Assembly (NCBI GenBank): GCA_035610365.1
Contig: CM069435.1
Span: 12,761,123-12,825,122, forward strand
DNA length: 64,000 nucleotides
Reading direction: 5' to 3'
From: Aquatica leii
Taxonomy: Eukaryota; Arthropoda; Insecta; Coleoptera; Lampyridae
Shown: piece after piece, positions 34,662 to 46,000 of the stretch
How the letters are laid out: each line of letters starts with the position of its first letter
Numbering within the stretch: position 1 is the stretch's first letter
Translations under genes and position numbers: made by a program
Notes under the pieces: generated by a model
Told to the model about the DNA's origin: nothing
Seen by the model: the letters and a program-made list of their open reading frames with translations, nothing else
Database searches by the model: none

Positions 34662-35055
34662 ATTGACCATATTCAAGCGTTTTTTTGGACTTCAGGTTTA
34701 ACATTTTTGAGTTGGTAAAACTGATGAATTTTAAATCGCCCTCAAAAAATAAAAACTTTTATTGGTTGTCAACAACGACCTCTCTGATTGATGGGTCATA
34801 ATGAATTCCAGTGATTTGTCAAATAGGGTTGGTAGCAACAATAACCTCATGATAACAACCAAATCTTTTTGTCCATATTTGCTACCAACCCGATTTGACA
34901 AATCACTGGAATTCATTATGACCCATCAATCAGAGAAGTCGTTGTTGACAACCAATAAAAGTTTTTATTTTTTGAGGGCGATTTAAATTTCATCAGTTTT
35001 ACCAACCCAAAAATGTTAAACCTGAAGTCCAAAAAAACGCTTGAATATGGTCAAT
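34662..35055. repeat. foldback palindrome, 176-bp arms, 42-bp loop
   Basis: Bases 34662-34837 are repeated in reverse complement at 34880-35055 with only a few mismatches; the loop is 34838-34879. The arms read ATTGACCATATTCAAGCG... and ...CGCTTGAATATGGTCAAT at the outer ends. Because of the symmetry, the same 61-codon open frame appears on both strands and is not a gene. No terminal duplication is clear. Confidence 0.9.
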
Positions 35056-35620
35056 TGGAGGGAAGCTCTGCGCATTCGCTTATTTTCAGTAATCGTATGA
35101 ATTAAAAAGGGGTTTACTTGCGATAACGTGTTAGGTAATACTGGTACGGAGCTAGCTAGTTCCCTACTTGAGGTAACCTAATTGTAAGTATTACACTTTC
35201 TATTTTATTTCTTAGTATTTTATAGGTCAGTCCATTGTAAGAATGACCGTACGTACATGTTAGGTTGTAAACACAATTAATTAAAAAATCTTTTTGTTGT
35301 GTCACACAAGGCCGACTAGGTCACTTTGTTGTACGACGTGTTGCCCAGTCAAGGAAGTAGTTTATATTTTGTCTGTGATACCGACCTACGTACTAGTGCT
35401 CGATAAAATTTATATAAATATACGTATGTACCTTCTTTTTCTAACTACCGTTTGTGATAAAATAAATATATAATCTAACAACACGAAGCCTACGACTCTA
35501 TCGCCGCAACATAACTGAGTTAGTCGTCGCTCCCTTTCAGTTACCAGAAAAATCGCGTAACAAAAGCAATAACACTTAAACTTATTATTATGTTTTGACA
35601 CACTTTCCTTTGTTCCCGTT
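35056..35620. repeat. dispersed repeat, copy 1 (second copy 60115-60880)
   Basis: Shared blocks with 60115-60880, in the same order and orientation, include GCGCATTCGCT, TTAGGTAATAC.GGTACGGA, GACCGTACGTACATGTTAGGTT, CACAATTAATTA, GCCGACTAGGTCA.TTT, GTACGACGTGTT.CCCAGT and TGTGATAAAATAAATATATA. The copies are clearly diverged. No coding sequence, so the class is unknown; a decayed LTR is one possibility. Confidence 0.7.
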
Positions 35621-36040
35621 TTCTTTTTAAGACCAAAAGAAAAAAATTACTTCGTCCAATTCCCGGGTTCATAGTTCTTTACCGTTTTCCTTTTTTTCCG
35701 CAAGCGCTAACCCGCCGTTTGATGATCGGTATACAACACGTTTCTTATAACACGAATCGCAAAACATTGGACAATTAAAATATTTGTGAAATAAATAATA
35801 TAATCTTTAAGACCGGTTTTAATATTTTTTAAAACTTCAAAAAATTCGATTGATTTACCTAATTTGCTATCACCCAAAATAAAAATAAATACAAAATAAT
35901 GTTATCGCATAAGGCGTAATTGATTAAAATAATGTTGCTATTCTAAGAACTGCAAGTTCTCAACTCGAATATAACGTATTTAAAGAAGTTTAAATGAAGT
36001 GATGGTACGTAGGTCAGTCAAAATACATAATTAGTAGAAT
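35621..36040. other. AT-rich stretch, nothing recognised
   Basis: No coding sequence or structured repeat could be identified between the dispersed repeat and the next Penelope-like element. Confidence 0.4.
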
Positions 36041-36092
36041 GCAAGCTTTCACGGCACTGTTTTTCAGGTGTTGCCGCGTCACAAAACTTTCA

Positions 36093-36132
36093 CTTAACGT
36101 TTCGCTGATGATGCTGTCAACTTCTTCAGAAG
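36093..36132 (-). ncRNA. hammerhead-like motif, left flank of Penelope-like element 2
   Basis: Minus strand: CTT, CTGAAGA, a GTTGA/TCAGC stem II, GAAAC, GTT, AAG. Stem I (CTT/AAG) and stem II both pair, the latter with one G-U pair. Confidence 0.5.
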
Positions 36133-38097
36133 ATTTCTAAAGACTGATCTTATCGTCTTGCGTTCCTCGTTGCGTTAATAGACGTTTGGTGACTTCATGT
36201 ATGTTCTTCACGCAGCGTAGATCTCCACGCCTTGCTTAATCTATATCCATCCTCACCGTTGAAGTTGTTAGGATTTAATTATTACCAATGATTTAAGTAT
36301 TATTCGTTGGTGATAGTGTCTGCTTTTTGCTAATACCTTTACGTTCCCGTAATCAATCCGGTGATCTCCATTCTCATGTAGATGTTCCTTTACTTCAGAT
36401 TTGTCCGTGCGTCTGAGTTGAGCGTCTCGTCTCGTCCCTTGGTGTGTAGTCTCGGAAGTTGATCTTTGTTAGGTGGTATGAGCTAATCTATTTTCCTCAC
36501 TGTGTTATAACGAGTAGTGATGTTCTTCTTTCCTGGAATCTGACGGTGTCTCTTCAGCAATCTTAGCTTGTTTCTCCTTCTACGTCTGTGGTCTTATTAA
36601 TTTCTTATTGTAGCCATTTTTTATAAGAGCGTCCTTGATATGTTTGATTCCTCTGGCGTGTGATCTCCATCACTAATTTCTCTGCTCTTCTTAGAATTGT
36701 GTTGATAAGGGATCTCTAATGTTGTGGATGGTGATGAAAGGATGGTCTGTATGTGTTTCCTTGCGGTATACGCTGTGACTTAGCCTGTTGTTATCCGTGC
36801 GTCTTACCTGAACGTCTAGAAAGGGCAACGTTTTGTTCTTTTCGATCTCCATGGTAAATTTGATACTGTTGTGGTGTCAATTGACGTGTTGAAAAAAACT
36901 TTGTAATTCTTCCCGTCTGTGAAGCCATATAACGAAAGTGTCGTCCACGTATCTGTACCAGCATTTCGGTTTCCTGCCACTTGAGTTGATAGCCTCTTGT
37001 TCGAAAGCTTCCATAAAGATGGCTATTATTGGTAACAGTGGTGATCCCATACTTGCGCCGTTCCTTTGTTCATAAAACTCACCATTCCACAGGAAGTAGG
37101 TTAACGTTAAACAGAGTCTGGCCAAGTCGATCCAATCTTCTTGTAAACCTCGTGGCACTAGTTGTTGTCTAATGATCTCTAATGTTTCTTCCACTGGTAC
37201 ATTGGTGAATAGCGATTCTACCTCGACACTAACTAGTATGTCACTGGTAGTTACCTCAAGTCCTTGGAGAATCTCTACGAGATCGTCGGAATTCTTAACG
37301 TAGCTGGTTGTCTGTCCGGTGTGCTGCTGTAATCTTCTAGCTAAGTATTTTGCTAACTCTTAAGTCAGCAATCCACAGGTACTGACGATAGATCTTAGAG
37401 GCTTTACGGTGGTATGAATTTTCGATAATCCATACAGTCGTAGAGGTTGACTTTCCAACGGTAACAGTCTTTTCTGTTCTTCTGTTGGTATAGATGAGTC
37501 TTTGATCGCATTTCTTATGCGTCGTTCAATTTTCGCAGTAGGGTCCCTGTTTAGTTTTGGGTAGTGGTCTGGGTCTAATGGAGTGTCCATTTTCTTAATG
37601 TAGATGTCCTTATCCATTAACACTGTTGCGTTACTTTTGTCCACTCGTAGAATGATTACCTTCTCATTCTTACGTAAGTCAAGTAACGCTCTTTCCTCAT
37701 TCTTGGTTATGTTTCTTGATGGTAGTTTGGCTGTCCGTAAGATACGACAAGTTTCGTGTCTTATTTCTTCAGCATCGTCGATGGGTAGATTCCGGATGGC
37801 ACATTCCACTTGAGCGATGATCTCCTCTTTTGGTATTTTTGTAGGTGGGACTGCGAAATTGAGTCCTTTGGCAAGTACTTTTGTTTGTGCTTCGGTTAGT
37901 CGCTGCTCTGAAAGTCTGATGTTTTTTGTATATCCAACTCTGGTTAAGCAACACACGGAGATCTACGCTGCGTGAAGGACATGGAAGAAGTCACCAGACG
38001 TCTATGAACGCAACTCAACAGACCAGAACAGACACGGATCAGCGAAGCAAAACCGAAGGACAGTATGTAACGAGGAACGCAAGACGATAACATCAAA

Positions 38098-38137
38098 CTT
38101 ATGAAGAAGCTGACAGCATGATCAGCAAAACGTTAAG
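38098..38137 (+). ncRNA. hammerhead-like motif, right flank of Penelope-like element 2
   Basis: Plus strand: CTT, ATGAAGA, a perfect GCTGA/TCAGC stem II with an 8-nt loop, AAAAC, GTT, AAG. Stem pairing is kept, but the core has lost the first C of CTGAAGA and the G of GAAAC, so this copy is presumably inactive. Confidence 0.4.
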
Positions 38138-38394
38138 TGAGAGCTTTGTGCCGCTGTAACACCCGAAAAACTTTTTTTTGGCTACTTATCATATTGTTGT
38201 AAAATGTTAATTTTTTTATTTTATGTTAACATCACGTCTCTTTATTGCGTCAGTCATTGCAAAGTGTAAAAACAAAGCTGATTAAATCAATAAAGATAAG
38301 TTAGTGAGTTGGTTGACGCTCGGCGCATGCTAATTTTAGAGTTCAGACTATATTAATTTACAGAAAGAAATGTTCTTTTTAACTAAATTCACAT

Positions 38395-38600
38395 GCGTGA
38401 GATCTCCGGTAGCGGAACACTCTCAGATCATAGGGCATGCAGTCGACTTCGACGGAACCAAAACATTTGCAAAAGTCAGACACATTTTAGCCAAAAATAC
38501 AAGGAGTAAGCGATAAATATCCAAAAAGATGGCAACAATTTCAATAAGAACAACGGAATAAAGCTTACTTTCACCTGGAAGCATTTATTCAGAGACCGGT
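38395..38600 (+). mobile_element. third Penelope-like fragment (GIY-YIG endonuclease C-terminus)
   Basis: Plus-strand translation reads RSPVAEHSQIIGHAVDFDGT, then KTFAKVRHILAKNTR, ISKK-like remains and LTFTWKHLF. This is the SVVAEH...GH.IDFD block and the segment after it in Penelope endonucleases. RT is not present. Confidence 0.65.
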
Positions 38601-38734
38601 AAACTGAAACGTCAAGGACCAATGAAGAGAAACGAGCAAATGGTATACATACTTGAACCCGAGAGTAAACAAAACAATCCTAGCAATGTTCTGAAAAAGT
38701 CACTGCTTAATTATATTATTATATTAATGACGTC

Positions 38735-39080
38735 ATATATCGTATCCAGAAACCACCCAGAGGCAAGCCAAAAGTGGTCCACATCGATAGTCTAGTTTCG
38801 TTTGATGGCGATAACAATATTACACAAGATCAGGTCCGAACCACAGTAATCACGAGCAGAACTAGGAATCAAGTCAATGGAATGGACTTAGATAAGTTTA
38901 CGAGTATGTACGGAGATTCTGAAAAGGCTAATAGGTTCGGAGTCACAACAAGACCTGTTCCAAACACGAAAGGATTGCACCATTGCGCGAGCGATGAGCT
39001 TGAGATGTTCACAGCGGTTGCAGTTCGGACGGCTAGACGAACTACGAACACCGCAACCGGCGGTCAGCAGTCGTAAAACT
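38735..39080 (+). mobile_element. gypsy integrase C-terminal tail
   Basis: The plus strand at 38735-38815 reads DVIYRIQKPPRGKPKVVHID, then SLVSFDGD, which closely resembles the end of gypsy pol. An open frame continues to 39076 without recognised similarity. Only the last part of the polyprotein is present. Confidence 0.6.
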
Positions 39081-39224
39081 ACGTAATAACCGACGCTCCG
39101 TTTTCTATCTGGTCACCAAGAACTACGCACGTACAAAGCCGTCATACGAAAATCTGTTGCGAGAATTATAGACTCTGAAGATAGAAATATTCAGAGCGTT
39201 AAGAAATTGGCAGTGCGCAAACTT

Positions 39225-40772
39225 CCCAGCAAACACAAGGTAGCTTAATTTAGTAGTTTATTGGGTATTGAAAAGTCATTTATAAGTAATTTAATTTTTT
39301 TCGTAATTTAAGAGTAGTCTAAGGTGACGTTTAGCAGTAATTTAAATGGTTACTAGTTTAAAAGTAGTATACAAAGTAGTTTAGGAGTATTTCAGTGTTG
39401 TGGTAGCATAAAAGTAATTTAATTAGTAACTTAATAGTAATTAAAAAATTAAACATTGTAGTTTAATGGTAATTGAGTCACCATTATACTACTCGGTAAT
39501 TAGAATGTAATTAAGGAGTAATGTAATGGTGCGTAGCTTAAGAATAGTTTAACCAGTAACTTAAGAGTAATTAAAAAATTGAACGTTGTAGTTTACGGGT
39601 AATTGAGTTACCATTATACTACCCAGCAATTCAAAAGTAATTTAGGGGTAATGTAATGATTGGTAGCTTGAATAGTTTACTCAGTAACTTAGTAGTAATT
39701 CCAGAATTAGGTTGGGGAGTTTAATGGTAATTGAATGTCCGTTAAAATACAAGGTAAATTAATAGTCAGTAGTAATAGAGTTGCTATATAAATCTTAAGC
39801 TAAATTATTTTAAAAATAGTCGTTATATTTGCCAAACAGTTAGGTCTGCTATCAAACAATTGCTTGAAGAATGCATAGAAAGAAGGAAAGTGGCAATTAT
39901 TATCGACAACTAAAAAGATTTTGTACAGTTTACGAAAATACTAATATTGGAAAGTCAAATAGCATTGGTCAATCTGCGGGATCCAGTAATAACGCAATAT
40001 AAATATAAAACAAAAGTAAATATTATAACTTATGATACCAGAATATCAATATTGCATGAAATTATGTACCTGCCGTATCCAAAAATATTCGGATTACATA
40101 AACCACTTCAAGCAACTAAGACATAAATTATCCTGATTACAGAATAACAAAAACAGCAAGAGTATAATTAATACGATGCAAATGTACATATAGAACTAAT
40201 TAGTCATCAGTCTGATTGTCATGTGAAATATTTAATAATTCACGTTGAAAGTATTAAATTACGTTACTCGATTTTGTATTCAACATATATAACGTGTAGT
40301 TAGCATTTATAGTATTAGGTCAGATAGAGTAGTGGTTAACACGTTTACGTTGCAAGGGATTTTCCTGATGTTCGTGGGATCAAACCCCAGGTAAGTACTT
40401 AAATTAAATTTTCTAATTTAAAAAAAATCCCACAATTTATCAATCATGTGCGTCAAATTCTGTAAACGAAATAAATAAAAAATTACAGAAACAAATAATT
40501 AACTAAAAAAACTATTTTTTTAAATGTGTTAGTGGTTTTAATAATGATTTAATAGTTTTGCTAGTAGTTCAAAACAGTAGTTTAACAGTAATTCAATGGT
40601 AATATAACAACAATATTTTAATGGTAACTTATTAGTAATTTAAAAGTCAATGAATTTTTGGTAGTTAAAGTGGTTGCTTAATGGCGCCCTTTTTACTGTT
40701 TAAATTACTACTTAAATTACCGTAATTTAATGGCAATTCAACAGTAATTTAAGTCCATCTGTGTTTGCTGGG
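39225..40772. mobile_element. TIR element of the CCCAGCAAACACA family with internal subrepeats
   Basis: The ends are perfect 13-bp inverted repeats, CCCAGCAAACACA at 39225-39237 and TGTGTTTGCTGGG at 40760-40772. The interior is built from variants of 'agtaatttaatggtaa'. Between about 39300 and 39740 these form a longer tandem repeat of about 130 bp in two to three copies. The right part (40540-40755) holds the same words in reverse orientation. No coding sequence is seen. The first bases match the element at 17221-18678, so both probably used the same transposase. Confidence 0.75.
40316..40392 (+). repeat. tRNA-like sequence, probable SINE head
   Basis: TAGAGTAGTGGTTAACACG resembles a tRNA D-arm with an A box. 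GTGGGATCAAACCCCA resembles a T-arm with a B box. A seven-base loop TTGCAAG lies between, as in an anticodon loop. The acceptor stem is not paired, so this is a tRNA-derived SINE or pseudo-tRNA rather than a gene. It lies inside the TIR element. Confidence 0.5.
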
Positions 40773-42220
40773 TTGGTTGCGGCTTAGATCAACTCGATTA
40801 GAGATCAGTTCAAAATATGTTAGAGGTCGTCTTTCAAGGAACATATATTCAGGTGTTGGTCTGCTCTCCATTCAAGTAGACAATCGGATCAGAAAAAAGT
40901 CCATTGACTGCTACTTTTATGCTCAAGGATGTTATCAAAATCACGATGATTCGAGGTAATTACCAGAATGTTCTCGAAGCAGATAACGTATTAATATAAA
41001 AAGTCTAAATAAATAAAGTTCAAGTTAATACGTCGCATAAAAGAGGAAGTGTTGTTAAAATAAATAAAAATGCCCTTTGTACGTTAAAAATATTTTGGTG
41101 TGGTTTTCGTACTGTAGGAATTTTGCCCTATGATACATCATTTTACATACTGGATACATAATAAAAAGGTCACTTCAATTTTGTACGATAAGGAAGGCTA
41201 GTGTCAAGTCCGTGAGTTGCCACATTTTTAAGTATCTTAAATCATCCACGCTGAATTTGAATAATAATTTGCGGTTAGGATGTAGTTGTATTGAGAAATT
41301 CACTGAAGTAAAGATGCACTTTCATTTTACAGCGCAATTTAATTTTTCTATTATATCATTACCAATCCTGGCTATCTACACATGTTCATTTAACTTGGAA
41401 AATTCCTATGTTAGATGGAGACTGTGAAACTATCGTTTTGATTGCTATGATTGCGAACAACATTACGACCAAATTGGAGGACACACCTACTGAAATATTT
41501 ACTCTAACTTGTTTTTTTTTAAATATTGTATGAAACTGAGTCATTTATTTGTAATAACGCTGTAGATATGTAATAGTTTACTTTTCAGCAGTTTTAGGAA
41601 ATTTGTGTTGGATGTGCCATTAGCTAATCGCATATTCCGGGACGCAAAATTGTGAGTATTGTGTTTCTTGTCTAACATTTGGTTTTTACTTTGTCAGTCG
41701 TATGCACGCACGACTGTACGTACATATTACGGTTGTTGTCATAATTAAGTATTTTTACTGTTTTGCATGTAGTAAATTAAACGGTGTGCTCCGTTTCTCT
41801 TAAGCTGGTGATATTCGACATACGTTGTTCACCTACGTGAATTTATTTTGAATGTAATGTTCAACCAATGGATTTGTTTATATGTACGAATGTTTGCCTA
41901 AACTAAGTAGCCTGCATTAACTGTGATCTTTATTGATGAACTTGTTTCCTTTCAATGTTCGACATATTTAATACGTGCAAAGTCAAGCTGATGTTTCTCA
42001 GTGACTAATTGTATTATTAAGTGCCTAATCTAACTATGCTGACTTGTAAATTGAGTTGTAAGTATGTATAATTATCGTGTTGTTTTACAGCACGAAACAA
42101 TTAAACTACAATGAAACGACTAATGAACGCAATTTATAACCTATATACATACTAATTTAAAATCACAAATAATATAAGTAAATCTAATCTAATGTTGAAA
42201 TAGTAATTTACGTAACAAGA
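40773..42220. other. gene-free stretch; part repeats 2455-2700
   Basis: Positions 40885-41000 match the dispersed repeat at 2455-2700. The remainder to 42220 shows no recognised coding sequence or element. Confidence 0.45.
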
Positions 42221-42305
42221 GTCGAAAGTAAGGCATAGCATAACGAACGCGAGGCCGCAAGGCCGAGCGTTCCATGTGAGTGAGTTATGCTATGATACTT
42301 TCGAC
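42221..42305. repeat. compact multi-stem palindrome (85 bp)
   Basis: Outer arms GTCGAAAGTA and TACTTTCGAC pair perfectly. Next, GCATAGCATAAC pairs with GTTATGCTATG. Inside, GAACGC pairs with GCGTTC around a GGCCGCAAGGCC hairpin. The inner part is GC-rich in strongly AT-rich surroundings. It may be a very short MITE or a structured RNA or DNA element. No duplication at the edges is clear. Confidence 0.8.
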
Positions 42306-43063
42306 GGGAGTAACGCACATTATTTTTTGTGTTGCCTTTTGTAAAATTAATTCTTTTTTTGAAAAAATAACAAAAACCACCAGAAATATATTGGTACTAA
42401 ATTTATTACTAAATCTGTCAAATTTGACATTAACTTCAACATCGTTTTTCTTCCACCTGTCGAATAGTCGTTCTAATATAATAATTGACTTTGAACACTT
42501 AGTTTTATGTGGATTCTAGTTTTAATTTTGTCACTAGAACTTTTTTCGCCCATTACGTAACTACACTAACAAACGAATATTGATTTTTGCGATGTTGGCA
42601 GCACAAATAAACTTATTAAAGGATAGAAAAACATCAAGTACATAAATTAAGCTTTGGTTTTCAGAAAAAGCTTGTAACAAAAAGCCATGATGATAAACAG
42701 CACGGTAATAAAGATGATAACTTTTAATGGTAGTTCGTCGGTTACCGAGAAGCGTTGGAATCTGAAATTGAATTGATATAGTGTGCTGCCTAAGTATGAA
42801 ATCTCTTTGGAGTCGTTTTCTGAAATGCACCATGTGGAGTAAATACAATCTTGTAGCGAGAGTGCCCTCTAAATTTTATACAACTTAAATCATTGTTATT
42901 GGTTTGTGAATAATTATAGAGTTCATCATAGAAGATTAAAAATGTTTAAACGACTTATGCACAGCACAAATAAATAAAAAATTGAAGAACGTTAATTTAT
43001 TCAAGAAAGCGCATCATTGAGAGTATATTACAGAATTTTAAAATAACAAAGACATAATAAACT
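42306..43063. other. region downstream of RAD50-b, nothing recognised apart from a poly(A) signal
   Basis: The 3' UTR of RAD50-b must lie here. On the minus strand an AATAAA occurs near 42995, about 70 bp after the stop codon. No other coding sequence or element could be identified. Confidence 0.4.
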
Positions 43064-46000
43064 TTACAAATTATATTCCTTAGTAACTACCGAATTTCCA
43101 TTTTCATTTCTTGTAACTTTCCAAAAGTAATCGACCTTATCTACATGCGACAGTGCTTTAAGAAACTCTTCGTCGTGAGTAATAATTAACAACTGAAAAT
43201 TTCGTTCTTCTTGCCGAGCATTAACAACTTTAGCTAAAGCCGCGCTTAAACTTTGAATATTCGATCTGTCTAAATTAGTAGTAGGTTCGTCCAATGCGAG
43301 AATCCCGCAGTTTTTACTAAAAGTTTCTGCTAACGCCATTCGAATGACCAAACACGCCAAAACTTTTTGGCCAGCACTGCATCTACCACGCATTTCTATT
43401 TCAACATCAGACTTGATCTGCACTACTTTGTAATTGTAGGTTCGCCTTAATCCGCTGCTTTTTATTTCGTCAGTTTTAATTTTGATGTAATCACAATCGT
43501 TACCTCTATAAATGGACCTCCATAGTCTCGCTATTATTTTGTTAATCTGATTCATACGCTCTTGGTGAAACTTTAATACTCCCATTTCCAAAGCTGTTAA
43601 GAATAAATGTATATTTTTACAACCTTCTTTCGATATCATGTGCCGAATCAATGCCTTCTTGTAGTTTGCATGAGCGTTTCTAAATTCAGTTGATCTAAGT
43701 TCAGCTTCAACTTTTGCAATTTCCTGTTTCAGCATATTGATTTCACCTATTGATTGATTTATTTGCCTTCCATATTCGTCTTTTTCTAACTGAAGGCGCT
43801 TTTTCTCTTCGAGAATAGTTCTATAATTATGATTTCCAATTTGAAGCTTCAATTCGTCAACCTCATTCTGCAGTACTTGTTCTTCTTTGCGCTTTTGCCG
43901 CAAAAGCAAATTGTCGTTTAAATTTCTAAAACCTCCATCTTGATTCGCCAACTGCTTATTAACTTCAGTAATATCATTCAAAATCTGCTTCTTAGTTTCT
44001 TCTAACGTCAAAGTTTTATTTTTGGAGTCGGTAAGTTCCCTCAACGTGGTTTCAAATGCCTGATCAACGCCGGCCGTCAAGTAACTTTCAACAGTACTTT
44101 GTAATTTCTTTATGTCCTCTAAAAGTTTTTTGTTCGTATTCAATTTGTTTTGAGTATCTTTCATTCTTTCCCGGTTGGTAATTTTAACAGATTCTCGGAC
44201 ACATTCAAGTTCTGCAAGCTCTAAACCAAGAGGTTGTAAAGAAATTTCTAAATCCTTGACTTCGTCGGTTAAGGTAGCTTCTTTTTCCGTTAGCTCTACT
44301 AGTTGTTCTTGTAGTTGAGGCTTTCCTTGCATTGCTTTTTGAATTTGTAGTTGTTTTTCGACGTGATTACTTTTCTCTTCGCGTAATTGTTGACAGGTAT
44401 CGTTGTACTGTTTTAGTTTCATTTGGGATGTTTCGTAATTCCTGCGCGTGTTTGACAACTCTAACTTATTTGTTTGTAGCGCCATTTCGATTTGTTGCCG
44501 AGATCGTTTTGATGGAACCTATAGAAATTTAATAATAGTAATGGAAACTGGTATTAATAAATCACTTACTTGTACAATTTGATTTTCGAGCTCGATAATT
44601 TGTCTTTTAGAATTATTTATCTCAAATTGCTGTTGATCGATCAATGCCGCGTCGCCAATTATTTTATTGCAAGTGTCGACGCTTTTTTGTAAATTGTTTA
44701 ACTGTTCTTTAAGGTCGGTCAGTTCCTTTTCAAGTCTTTCATACACACTTTCCAAAGAATTTTTTTCTGTTGTAGTGTTGGGTATTACAGTCTCTTTAAG
44801 TTGAGATATTCTATCATTAACAGGCTTTAATTGCAGCAATACGGTGTATTGTTTCTCTTTAATTTTTAGTTTTTCTATAGTCTCTTGTAACTGTTTCGGA
44901 ATTCCTGCAATTCTGAGTTGAATATTGCGAATAATTTCGTTAGTAGCAGATTGTTGTTGCGTAAAGTCTGTTTTGCATAAAGGACAGCATGGTTTTTCCT
45001 TTTGAAAATCGGATACAAATTTTTCGTACATAATTTTTCCGGAACTTAGTTGACCCTTATCTTTTTGCAAGTTTTCTATTATCTGCTGATGTTCAGTACA
45101 TTCCCGATCAAACGGTTTGTTTTGACACACATCAAAAACTTTCCGTTCACTGTCTTCCAATTCTTTTTGTAAAGATCGTAATTTATCCTTTTGGAAACGA
45201 CATTTGGATTCTACAGTGGTAGTTTCTTTTTGCTTTATAGTTATCTGTTTATTAATACCTGCGATTGCGTTGGTTTTTACTTGTTTAAAGTTTTCAATTC
45301 CTTTTTTTATAAATCCTGGACTGGGAACGTCATCTCCAAAAATTGTGTTTAAATTTTCAAAATGTTTGTTCTGCAATTTGTGTATCTCAGCTTCGCGTTT
45401 CACTATTCCATGCCTTTGCGTTTCTAATTCGGCTTCGGTCACGTTATTCTTCAACAACAATCTATGTTCATGTTCAAGAACCTCGATGTCTTCTTCAAGT
45501 TTATGAATCTGCTGTTTGTCGCTGTCTAATTTTTTACTAACCGCCTGGGAGTCGAACGAATCGTTCCAGTTCTTCAAATCTGCATCGATACGATTAATTT
45601 TCGATTGCAAAGACTTTAATTGTTCGTCCGAGTAGTCCAACTCTTTCAATTGGCTGTTAATACCTCGATGTTTATTTTTTATCTCACGTATTTGTTGATT
45701 TTTAGAAGTTATTTCGTGTTTTGCTTTGGCAATCTTATCACGACTAGTGTCTACCTGTTTCTGTAGCTCTTTTTCTTCTCGATCACACTCAGTAACGAGA
45801 TTTTCAAATGTAGTTTCCGTTTGCGCAATACTTGTTTGAAGAATACTTACAGCTTCTAATACGTTTTCGTCAGTATCGAGCGAAGGAACGACTGCCTTTA
45901 GTTCAGACGCCGCTTTTTTAATTGTATTATCACGTTCCGATAACGTAACTTCGTGTTGTTTTTTAGCAGCCTGCAATTTACCTAGTTTAATTTGAGCCTT

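Larger units (their letters stand above)
36045..38165 (-). mobile_element. Penelope-like element 2 with inverted terminal flanks
   Basis: On the minus strand 37956-37360 encodes the N-terminal region (VLAKGLNFAVPPTKIPKEE, ALLDLRKNEKVIILRVDKSN, LRLYGLSKIH). After frame breaks, 37194-36877 encodes RT with EFYEQRNGASMGSPLLP and WYRYVDDTFVIWLH. Fragments of a degraded GIY-YIG endonuclease continue to about 36240 (DKSEVKEHLHENGDHRIDYG). The 3' flank at 36090-36240 reappears in inverted orientation at 37960-38150, so the element is bounded by inverted copies of its terminal region. It belongs to a different subfamily from element 1, as protein identity is low outside the motifs. Confidence 0.85.

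Noticed and set aside
34731..34986. Two nearly identical 61-codon frames on opposite strands
   Set aside because: They are mirror images produced by the foldback palindrome.
38774..39076. 100-codon frame as a host gene
   Set aside because: It starts within the gypsy pol C-terminus (KVVHIDSLVSFDGD) and continues as unrecognised tail sequence, so it is treated as retrotransposon remnant.
40316..40392. Functional tRNA gene
   Set aside because: The acceptor stem does not pair and the segment is inside a transposon; a SINE or pseudo-tRNA is more likely.
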